Positions 19,228 to 28,320 of a DNA stretch of 64,000 bases are shown piece after piece; the stretch's first letter is position 1; each line of letters begins with the position of its first letter. The position numbers and the translations under genes are program-made. The notes under the pieces are model-generated. The model saw only the letters and a program-made list of their open reading frames with translations. It searched no databases and had not been told where the DNA came from. Source of the DNA: Littorina saxatilis. Lineage: Eukaryota > Mollusca > Gastropoda > Littorinimorpha > Littorinidae. Location: contig NC_090261.1 in NCBI RefSeq assembly GCF_037325665.1, positions 1,842,250 to 1,906,249 on the forward strand, in the 5' to 3' direction.

Positions 19228-20424
19228 GCCTACACCCACTCCACCAATTACTAGAGCAGTCTTCTGCGATTCATGATCATCACTAATACTAACAGCTTGA
19301 TCATCACTAGTGACAGAATGATCTTCACCTGCAGCGTGATCTTCACTTGTCACGCTTTGTTTCTGTTCATTGTGATATGGCTGTAACATCGTTCTGATTT
19401 CTGAATTCAGTTCTTCACCCTTTCCAAGCGGCTGGGTGTCACTAGCAATAATGATTTCATTGTTATAATTTGTTATTGTTCCAATCTGCAGCTGGAGATC
19501 AGAAGGTAACATGTAAAGGCCGTTACCAACAGCAAAGTCAACTTTTGATCTTGCATAACGGAGAGAGTCTTGATACCTTTTGATGCTGGAAGGCAGATCA
19601 ACTGCAGAGTTTATGACATCTTCTAAATTTGATAACAACTGTTTCTGTGCACCAAACCCTGTGCTTGTTCTCATTATGTTTGATCGTGTCTGTGCCTGCG
19701 AGCCTAGCAAGCACCACGCATATGTTCGGATAGATTCATTGATCCTTTCAACACCTGATCCAGTGAAACCTTTGCCGGTGTCTAATATAAAAGTAGTCCA
19801 TGCATTGTGGTGCTGTTGTTCTATTGATCCTAACTGTACCTGCACATTTGAAGAAAAAGATGTATGACCTGGCCAGTAATCAAAATTATACCTCCTGTGG
19901 ACACCCCATAAATATAGTGTTCCCATGCCATGGTTTTTGTCTTGCTTTTGCCTAAAGTCGGTCTTAAAATCTATATTGAATTCATTGCAGAGACGCTCAT
20001 ACACTTTCATGTTTATCCTATTGTTGAATGGGTTCCAGCTCTTTTCATGCGGCATTGGTGCCTGAAGTTCAGACAAGATTCTCCTGCACTGATAGTAAAC
20101 GTGAAATGTGTACACACACTTTGTCAGTAAGTTTGAATTATTCATGTGGTCTGCATAGGACACTCCACATCCTGTGGTTGCACAGAATATTGCAAAGTTT
20201 AACTGATTCTGATAGAACTGAATTGGGTGAGAGTTCCACATCTTTGGAACACTATCATTTTTGATTGGGGGATTTAGGTAAGAATGGAATGGGTCAGGCA
20301 CTTTAACGCGAATGGATTCTGTTTCTGTTACAGCAAAGTCCAACTCATGGAAAGAAATAGTCTTTGGATTGTAATATGGTCCAGTTTTGTATTTAACGTC
20401 TTTGTTGAATTTATACTGAATCAT
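19204..20424 (-). CDS. Conserved Polinton protein, 406 aa
   Basis: Carries the block NFAIFCATTGCGVSYADHMN, which I recall as a hallmark of one conserved but functionally unassigned Polinton protein. The C-terminus is acidic, repetitive and ends in a hydrophobic segment (ALVIGGVGVGLLLLYS). The start at 20424 (MIQYKFNKD) is preferred over 20508, since the longer frame runs into the divergent neighbour's coding region. Confidence 0.85.
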   Translation of the reverse strand: MIQYKFNKDVKYKTGPYYNPKTISFHELDFAVTETESIRVKVPDPFHSYLNPPIKNDSVPKMWNSHPIQFYQNQLNFAIFCATTGCGVSYADHMNNSNLLTKCVYTFHVYYQCRRILSELQAPMPHEKSWNPFNNRINMKVYERLCNEFNIDFKTDFRQKQDKNHGMGTLYLWGVHRRYNFDYWPGHTSFSSNVQVQLGSIEQQHHNAWTTFILDTGKGFTGSGVERINESIRTYAWCLLGSQAQTRSNIMRTSTGFGAQKQLLSNLEDVINSAVDLPSSIKRYQDSLRYARSKVDFAVGNGLYMLPSDLQLQIGTITNYNNEIIIASDTQPLGKGEELNSEIRTMLQPYHNEQKQSVTSEDHAAGEDHSVTSDDQAVSISDDHESQKTALVIGGVGVGLLLLYSR

Positions 20425-20443
20425 TTTTGTTGTTGAATAAAAA
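20425..20443. promoter_or_regulatory. Divergent 19-base spacer
   Basis: Separates two divergent Polinton starts (20424 minus and 20444 plus) and reads TTTTGTTGTTGAATAAAAA. It is too short for two independent promoters, so shared or overlapping start signals are likely. Confidence 0.5.
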
Positions 20444-21088
20444 ATGTTTATCACACTAACAAATGTGAAGACTAGTGTGCCAGTTAAACTTGCAAACCCT
20501 ATCAACAATCAAAATGGAGGAATGAAAGTTGCACTGCATGAAATTATGTACAAGGTTACTTGGTATAATATCAGTAAAAAAAAGAATAACAACTGGGTTA
20601 GAATTAATGGTAAAACACATTCTGTAGAAGATGGTTACTATGACTTCTGCACTTTAGAGAAAGAATTGTTTGCTCCAGTAGGTATTACAGCGAGTTTAAA
20701 TCATGCAAGTCTCATTGCTACTCTTACTATGCCCAAAACTAGAGAAGTAAACGTTGAGTTTCCAACCAAACTCCTTGATATGCTTGGAATTACAAAAATA
20801 TACAAGGGAACACGTCCCATTGACATGGATGTTAACAGTGTACTGTTTGTTCACATGAGAGAGCTTAACACATCCTATAATCTGTTTAATGATCAGCGTT
20901 CTGATCTGCTTAGGATTCTTCCACCGAGTGATGCCTCTTTTTGTAAAATGCACGTGCCAACATTTAAGACACTTCAGTTCAAGGACTTGGAGGAAGGGTG
21001 TCATGAATTCCTACACATTGATCTGAAAAATCAAAGTGGACAACCAGTTGATTGTTTGTTTAACATTACATTGGAAATAGTTCCATAA
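20444..21088 (+). CDS. Polinton minor capsid (penton-like) protein
   Basis: A 214-residue, beta-rich protein similar to the single jelly-roll minor capsid subunit predicted for Polintons. The opening MFITLTNVKTSVPVKL and the later DQRSDLLRILPP fit my memory of that family. Its partner would be the major capsid protein encoded at 16706-17989. Confidence 0.8.
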   Translation: MFITLTNVKTSVPVKLANPINNQNGGMKVALHEIMYKVTWYNISKKKNNNWVRINGKTHSVEDGYYDFCTLEKELFAPVGITASLNHASLIATLTMPKTREVNVEFPTKLLDMLGITKIYKGTRPIDMDVNSVLFVHMRELNTSYNLFNDQRSDLLRILPPSDASFCKMHVPTFKTLQFKDLEEGCHEFLHIDLKNQSGQPVDCLFNITLEIVP

Positions 21089-21104
21089 AATATTGAGTAT
21101 TAAA

Positions 21105-21965
21105 ATGTCGAGTGGACCTACAATAGCTTATCCTGTTGCATGTTCAACTATAGAGTTGAAAGATTTAGCAGACGCTATCGACTTTGAGAGCAATGCTGAA
21201 GTTGGTGCAGTGTATGCATTCGAGTTTACAGACACTGGTCATTACAAGAGAAAGGAAATCGACGATGAAAAGAAACCAAGATTTCTCAAACTAGGCCAAA
21301 TCCGTGATGTTAATGTACCTGATCCAATTGTCGATGACATATACTACATGTGGAAACATCAGAATAAAAAATGGGTACTTAGTCCTGTTATGAAAAAGAT
21401 TGACTGGGAAATGAAGTTTGAATTTGTGAGTCCATACACTCTTGTTGGAAAAGACGACACATTCCGTAAGTCAATCAATGCTAAACCACTAATTGTTAGC
21501 CTTGTTCCTGCGTTTAACAGCAGGGGAGAAGTTGCAGTTAAACCTTTCCATAAGAACAACTATCTCATTCACAGAAAACAAAGTGTTGAAAAGGACGCTG
21601 ACACCATTGTCGATTTTATACCCAAGCTTCCAATAGGGCAGAATGCAACTATGATATTTGATATAGTTGTCAGGAAAAGGGAAGAAACCACAAACACTGT
21701 TCTAATGAGAGGAATAAATCTCAACTGGAGACCATTAAATGTTGAAGAAGTCAGAGTATTTATTGCTGTTCAAAAGGATTCTAACACAATAAAAAAACAG
21801 ACGTCAAACCAAAATGTTGTTGTTAACGCAGATATAAATAATTTAACAGAAATAAGAAGTATTAATCTTACTTATCTTGATTTGATTGCTTTCTACTATA
21901 CAGATAAGGTGTTAAGCAATGAACAGCTTCAAAGCTTAGCAGAAACACTGGCCAGTGAGAATTAA
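21105..21965 (+). CDS. Polinton protein of unknown function, 286 aa
   Basis: No recognised family. It looks soluble and mixed alpha/beta, with no membrane segment. The start at 21105 is preferred over 21093 because TATTAAA directly precedes that ATG, the pattern seen at other genes of the element. It lies between the minor capsid gene and the 207-residue membrane protein gene on the same strand. Confidence 0.8.
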   Translation: MSSGPTIAYPVACSTIELKDLADAIDFESNAEVGAVYAFEFTDTGHYKRKEIDDEKKPRFLKLGQIRDVNVPDPIVDDIYYMWKHQNKKWVLSPVMKKIDWEMKFEFVSPYTLVGKDDTFRKSINAKPLIVSLVPAFNSRGEVAVKPFHKNNYLIHRKQSVEKDADTIVDFIPKLPIGQNATMIFDIVVRKREETTNTVLMRGINLNWRPLNVEEVRVFIAVQKDSNTIKKQTSNQNVVVNADINNLTEIRSINLTYLDLIAFYYTDKVLSNEQLQSLAETLASEN

Positions 21966-21994
21966 GATAAATATTTTATATTTTGCATTAAAAG

Positions 21995-22618
21995 ATGACT
22001 AGCAGTGTGAAGCTTTATCCTAATATTGATGAAAGTGCAGCAGAAAGTCAACAATTCAGACTGGCACACATTAGTAATATACAAAAACAACTAGAAGATG
22101 AATTAGAAAAATATTCTCGCGCTAGACGTAAGTACTCAACAACTTACAACAGCCTTTCTAATGCCAGCACTGGTTCTACTATCCTTGCATCAGCTGCAGG
22201 TGTAACGGGAACAATTCTGTTAGCTACCGGAGTAGGGACTCCAGTTTCTCTAATCCTAGGTGGTGTCGCAGCAGCAGTTGGTGGTTTATCATTTATAGCA
22301 TCAGCTATAATGAAAAAAATTGTGAAAAAGCTTGAAAAACACGAATCCATTTCCACTCTTGCATCATCAAAATTGTCTAGCCTAAAACTGTCTATCAGTA
22401 AAGCACTTGAAGATTCAAAAGTTTCTGACGAAGAATTCAAACAGATACAAACAGACTTTGATGACTACAAAAGTAAGAAAGCAAGTATTCAAACAAAAAC
22501 ACGAGCTGAATATAACAAGCCACTCGATATAGAAGATCTGAAAAAGCAGTTTTTAAAAAAGGGGATTCAAATAGGACGGGAAGAAAAAGTAAAAATAGAA
22601 TCACTTGTAAAGAGTTAA
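21995..22618 (+). CDS. Polinton two-helix membrane protein, 207 aa
   Basis: A charged N-terminal helix is followed by two glycine- and alanine-rich hydrophobic segments (GSTILASAAGVTGTILLATG and ILGGVAAAVGGLSFIASAI), then basic and coiled-coil-like residues. Similar proteins are common in animal Polintons as I recall; a membrane-active virion role has been speculated but is not shown here. Confidence 0.8.
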   Translation: MTSSVKLYPNIDESAAESQQFRLAHISNIQKQLEDELEKYSRARRKYSTTYNSLSNASTGSTILASAAGVTGTILLATGVGTPVSLILGGVAAAVGGLSFIASAIMKKIVKKLEKHESISTLASSKLSSLKLSISKALEDSKVSDEEFKQIQTDFDDYKSKKASIQTKTRAEYNKPLDIEDLKKQFLKKGIQIGREEKVKIESLVKS

Positions 22619-22731
22619 CTATTCGTTTAGACAGTCACATTGCATGTATCAGATATAATTCTAACAGTGAAAGAACACATGAAGTAAAGTTTGTAAATGA
22701 GAGAGCGTATTGAGCTTAAGAATGTTGTATC

Positions 22732-22957
22732 AGAGAAAGGGGGAATGTACGTTCTGGGTTACTGATTCCGACAGACCCGGCATTGGTTCAAAACAACCTT
22801 ACTTTACTGTATTTTTTTTTGTATGGATTTATGCAGTATTTTTCTGATTTTGTCGCATGTTTCATTTTAGTAAAAGTTTAGTCCAGAAGCCTATTTTGCG
22901 TTAATATTTAGGGTCTGTCGGAATCGGTGAGCCAGAACGTACATTCCCCCTTTCTCT
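22732..22957 (-). repeat. Polinton right terminal inverted repeat
   Basis: Reverse complement of 8241-8465 and self-complementary at its two ends in the same way. It is followed by GTGTGT and then the (AG)n tract. Confidence 0.95.
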
Positions 22958-22967
22958 GTGTGTGTTT

Positions 22968-23100
<133 letters not shown>

Positions 23101-23218
23101 GCCACTTAGAAATAAGGGTTGAATAAAAAATTGTCAGATCAATTTTCCGCTTCAGGGTAAGCACAGTGCGTGGCTGGCTTTTGCTCGCCATTTTGATAAA
23201 GGGAGATTACTCTCGAAC

Positions 23219-23425
23219 ATTATCACTACAGCCGGACTTTAGCTTCCCCGGGACTTGAAAATAGTATCACTACAAGCGGACTATCACTATATCCGGACTG
23301 AAAAATATCACTACAACCGGACTAAGTTAACAAAGAACATGAACAACTGGGACCGGGACCCAGAAATTCTATTACTACAGCCGGACTATCACTATATGGG
23401 TCTATCACTACAGCCGGACTTCACT
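23219..23425. repeat. Cluster of TATCACTACAGCCGGACT motifs
   Basis: About seven copies of TATCACTAYANCCGGACT, all on the same strand but at irregular spacing, with single-copy sequence between. The irregular spacing differs from ordinary satellite structure and is more like subterminal motifs of a transposon. Confidence 0.7.
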
Positions 23426-23976
23426 GTATTACGGTCTCCTTCCGGCAGCAGTCCCAAAATTTCGACTTGTTTTGACCTTAGAACGATGTCTTTATCATAA
23501 CTGTGAAGAACAGAACGGAGATCACTGTTGAAGTCGGCCAATCTGCAATCATTTTCGTCTCGCGAACACTGCTCGCGAACAACATAACTCTGTATTCTTG
23601 TTTTGATAGATTCGCGTAGGACTTTAGCGTCCGGTCAGAGAGATAACTGGCGATAGCCGTGGAGCGATGATGATCAGAATGGTAAAGGGTCTGGATGACT
23701 AACATTGAAACACCGATGAAAACTCTATTTGTTTTTGGTACAATTACTGTGTGTGTGCCAGCTGTTACTGCAGTACCTTTTGATAAGGTTGATAAGGTTG
23801 ATAAGGTGGCTTAGGTCACATCCTCATACATGCTGTTGCTTTGTGTTTAATGTTTGTGAAACAACCTTTTTTCCCTTCGTACATTTAATAAACTTGTGTC
23901 TCCTTTGATTGTACATGTAGCGTTGAACAAGCTGTTAATGAGGATGAGTACACAGAGAATACATTAATTGCATCTG
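23426..23976. other. Intergenic stretch, nothing recognised
   Basis: No gene seen. A short (GATAAGGTT)n run lies near 23779-23805. Confidence 0.4.
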
Positions 23977-24470
23977 GTGTGAATGTAGCGGTGTAATACA
24001 TTCCACTGCTGTGGCATCCCGACTATAAAGGACATTGTGGTGTGAATGTAGCGGTGTAATACATTCCACTGCTGTGGCATCCCGACTATAAAGGACATTG
24101 TGGTGTGAATGTAGCGGTGTAATACATTCCACTGCTGTGGCATCCCGACTATAAAGGACATTGTGGTGTGAATGTGGCGGTGTAATTCATTCCACTGCTG
24201 TGGCATCCCGACTATAAAGGACATTGTGGTGTGAATGTAGCGGTGTAATACATTCCACTGCTGTGGCATCCCGACTATAAAGGACATTGTGCACGTGAAT
24301 AATACATTCCACTGCTGTGGCATCCCGACTATAAAGGACATTGTGCACGTGAATAATACATTCCACTGCTGTGGCATCCCGACTATAAAGGACATTGTGC
24401 ACGTGAATAATACATTCCACTGCTGTGGCATCCCGACTAAAAAGGACATTGTGCACGTGAATTTGCTGTT
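23977..24470. repeat. 63-bp then about 54-bp minisatellite
   Basis: About eight or nine units containing CATTCCACTGCTGTGGCATC. The first five carry GTGTGAATGTAGCGGTG, while the last ones replace that stretch with GCACGTGAATAA. The switch occurs near 24290. Confidence 0.9.
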
Positions 24471-26291
24471 TGTTTTGCATTCCTGGTAATACCGCTTATA
24501 ACATCGTCACTTGGGATGTCATGGCAATTGTTTGAAAATGTACTCAATTTCATTTCTTTAAGTCCGTAATGTTGAACAGATTTTTCCATTTTTCATGGAA
24601 ATATTTGCATTTGAATGGAGAAGACTATATGCATTGGTTCTTAGAGCAACAATATAATTATATCCATCTTGCTATCAAGAATCACACAAATTTACATTGC
24701 AATGGTCAGTTTGCCATTTCGAAGCTTGGTGTCGATGGTTGCTGATGTTGTTTTTCTGGTAATAATTGAAATGAACTTGGTTTCTGGAAGCTTTCTGTTT
24801 AATCATGTGCCCATAATGAACCATAAAAGATAAATTTAGGAGTGAGTTTAGGAGAGAGGGTGAGGTGAGATTGAAATGCAAAATCTGACTAGCAAGTGCT
24901 TCCAGCCAAAAAATCTGACTTCAAACATACCATTTTCAAGAAAACTTTTATTCATTGCAAAAAAATCAACAGTGATTATCAAACATTAATACAAACTCAT
25001 AGAATATGAAGGCAACCTCATAGAATATGAGGCAAATAATAATCACCACTTTCTGATCAAGCAAAGAAACTCTCCCTACCTGAGACACACAGTCAGCAGT
25101 TCTGACCTACACACATGTAAAGACACATCTTTAAATACAGTTAGACATCATATGCATTATAATATGGCAGCAACTGCCAGTTGCCCTTCACTAGTAATTT
25201 GTAATCATGGATTTAAACAGTGGAGAATTATGTACATCAAGCAATAGACTGTTCTGTTAAAACACATAGATGTACATGCAAATAGTCACACACACACACA
25301 GTTACCAAAGCAGAAAAAGATCCTCTCTTGATATTGACAAATACATGATATTATTCTCAATCACAGTAGCACAACAGTGCAGGCAACACCACAGCTGCAG
25401 ATATGTCCTCTTGATCGATGAGAAGGAATCAGAGCAAAATGGAAAGGCAACATGTTATCCACACCAGCCAACGTTTTATAAGACACATTAAATATGAAAA
25501 TTAAACCAAGCCACACGTAGAACAGAACAGAGAATACAAAAACTCAATTAATTTAAACCATATAAACACCTATTTACAAATCACACTAAATTTGCATAGA
25601 TGCTGGCACTACGGTGTACCCTTGTACTGGCACGATGACATTCTGTGTCCAACATTGTCGCATTAAACCCTGTTTATATCGAACTCCTAAAGTTCACATG
25701 TCTTGCATCTTATTTTTCTACATTTTTCCTTGTGAGCTAACTTGAAAACTATGTCGGTAATCAGGTCAATATACTGTTCATTTCCAAGTGCTTTGAAACA
25801 AGCTTCATCCACGACAACATGTACCAAACTAATCTCTAACAAACAAACTAATAAAAGAGTTTAACAAATTCAAGGCACTTTTAATACATCACTGAAAACC
25901 GTATAATCAGGGGTGGAAATGTCTCTCTCTACAGCAGCCATTTTTGCTTGAAAAAAAAGAACAAAGAAAATGATGTCAAGTTTGTACAAAGAGATGATGC
26001 CAGCACAGTCTTTTTCTTTACATTTCACACCCTCTCCTGTTGGTTGTTCACCCTGGCAAACTGGCAAAACTGAGACCAATGGCACAGTAGAGAATGAGAC
26101 ACCATTGATAAAGGGTGGGGAACACATCGTCTGTAGTCATCATGACACAAACCCTGACCAAAACCATGATGACGAAATAGGCCGGAGTCAGCTGAATCAG
26201 CACAGTGTAAAATACAGACATTTCCAGTCAGCTTGTAAAGTGATAATATTCTAGCACTGAATACTATGATCAATGAAATTGAAAGTCTCCA
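24471..26291. other. Probable distal 3' flank of the PLD3-like gene
   Basis: AT-rich, without supported coding exons. A minus-strand AATAAA near 24948 could end a very long 3' UTR, but a nearer signal exists at 27329-27334. No other gene was recognised. Confidence 0.35.
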
Positions 26292-26809
26292 TCTATATAT
26301 ATATATACGACTTGTGTCTGTCTGTCTGTGTGTCTGTCTGTCTGTGTGTGTGTGTGTGTTCGCGATGCACGGCCAAAGTTCTCGATGGATCTGCTTCAAA
26401 TTTGGTGGGCATATTCAGGTAGACCCTGGACACAACCTGGTCGATGAGACTTTTCAAAATGTGCTCTCAGCGCGCAGCGCTGAACCGATTTTGGTTTTTC
26501 TGTTCATCTTCCCAGATCCATTCCCAGTAACTCTTCCTTATCTTCTCCAGTGTTTTGCGTTTATCTCCCTTCCTTCGTGTGGCGTCAATCCATATTCCCG
26601 TTACTATTTTTAGAAGGTCACTGTCCACAACGCTTTCATCCATATTCCCGTTACTATTTTTAGAAGGTCACTGTCCACAACGCTTTCATCCCGGCGAAGC
26701 CGGGTATTTCTCTACTCCGGCCGGGTATTCCGGCGTACGGTGCGCCACTCACCCGGCCAAGCCGGGTATTCGGCTCTACTTCTTCCCGGCGAAGCGGGTA
26801 TTCATCTAG
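26292..26809 (+). mobile_element. Short non-autonomous Helitron
   Basis: Starts with TC (TCTATATATATATATACGAC) right after a host A and ends with CTAG right before a host T, the Helitron insertion rule. A short GC-rich hairpin, CCCGGCGAAGCGGG, lies about seven bases before CTAG. The inside contains (GTCT)n, the block GCGCGCAGCGCTGAACCG and a 51-bp tandem duplication. There is no Rep/helicase gene. A related copy lies at 44018-45100. Confidence 0.8.
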
Positions 26810-27328
26810 TTATACAATATGTTAACAAAATTTTAATTTTGAGATTCAGACTATTTTAACTTCAGATGTTTCTTTGGTCAGGTTTGAGATTGTTGTACTT
26901 CAGCTGAAAATGCTCTGATGAGCTTTAATAACAGTACATGTAAAGTAAAGACAAAAAAAATGTACGAGGAAATGAAGTAAAGCATACCTTCACAAATTTG
27001 TTGACAACTGTTGTATCAGATCCCTTCTCATAAGGCAGGACTAGTGGATCAGTAAATCTGATAGTGGGTGCAAACTGTCAAAACTCTAAACAACGCATGG
27101 GGGAAGAAGTCACACATCTGGACTTCTGGCTTCTGCTACCAGACAATAATCATAAAATCATCTCTTGTGGCATGAACTGGACAAGCACTGAAGAACCAAG
27201 TACTTGACAAAACAATTTCTGTCAGAAATGTCAATGCAAATTGATAGATAGATTTACTTCTCTCATGGAATTCCCTTGGGAGATGTTGTATTGCTTTACA
27301 TGAATAAAGCAGCAATGCTTGACTACTT

Positions 27329-27334
27329 TTTATT
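27329..27334 (-). terminator. Candidate polyadenylation signal of the PLD3-like gene
   Basis: AATAAA on the minus strand, about 300 bases after the stop codon at 27631. This is a normal distance for a short 3' UTR. Confidence 0.4.
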
Positions 27335-27630
27335 TCACTGCATGCAAGTATTCCTTGTTTCAGTATTTGGCATTACCTGGGACTTTAAAAATGTGTAGTA
27401 TGTGCAGAGGGAGATCGGGTCCGCACTCAGTAGAAAAGTGAACACAGAATAAACCTTGATAAGGTGAATCTCTTGAAAAAATTGATTAGTAAACCTATTA
27501 CTGGCAGTAAACTTGTTTTTAAGCCAGGCATTAACTGTCAAACAATCTCAGTGCCTTCACTTTTATTAGCTAAGATAAACTGGGGAATGTTTTGATTTTT
27601 CGTGAAGTCCCAAGCAGAAATTGTTGATGG

Positions 27631-27809
27631 TTAACGGGGGTGGTTGAAGTCACAGATGAGGTCTTTGATATAGGTTGAGTTCCAGTCACGCTCGAAGACG
27701 TCATGCAGCTGCTGGCGAAAGTTGCCCTGAGTACTGGTCGAGTTCTGGTTGACGATAAATCCCACTCCTCCCGTCCAGCCAAAATAGTCTTCGGACCAGT
27801 TGGAGGTAC
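27631..27809 (-). CDS. PLD3-like last coding exon
   Basis: Acceptor TTTAACAG. Encodes [17 protein letters not shown] and ends with CDFNHPR and TAA at 27631-27633. Confidence 0.92.
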
Positions 27810-28274
27810 CTGTTAAAACATTTACTCAATATTGAATGTTCTTCTAACATCTGGAAGATTTCAAACAATGGCTGACAATTAATCTTAGAGATACCTATGT
27901 AGGAACAGCTTACATATATATCACAACATTTAATGTTTTTTGATGGAACTATACAAGAGACTTTAGAACTCGGCGATGATGTAACTTTCCAATTTGTTGT
28001 TACAGTAAACAGGCAAAGATCTGAAGCTATTCTGTATTTTTCTGTACAACATGAAACGACTATTGTTATGTGAGAAAGCTTGGATAATAGTTGTGCATTT
28101 AAGTTTCACACGCCTGTTGATATCTTGTTGTTGTTGTGTGTGTGTGTTCTTTCTTTCTTTATTTGGTGTTTAACGTCGTTTTCAACCACGAAGGTTATAT
28201 CGCGACGAGTGTGTGTGTGTGGGTGGGTGTGTGTGTGGGTGTATGTGTGTGTGTGTGTGTGTGTGTCTGTGTGT

Positions 28275-28320
<46 letters not shown>

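Larger units (their letters stand above)
8241..22957. mobile_element. Polinton/Maverick element, looks whole
   Basis: A 14.7-kb element bounded by near-identical terminal inverted repeats that start with AG, as is usual for Polintons. Inside are 13 open genes in two facing blocks, including protein-primed DNA polymerase B, retroviral-type integrase, an FtsK/HerA-like packaging ATPase, and major and minor capsid proteins. I did not recognise the Ulp1/adenain-type protease that many family members carry. The ends differ by only about three positions and the genes look open, so the insertion is judged young. The 6-bp target duplication cannot be checked because the left flank is in the gap. Confidence 0.95.

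Noticed and set aside
23935-24480. Long minus-strand frames
   Set aside because: Produced by the 63-bp minisatellite, whose length is a multiple of three.
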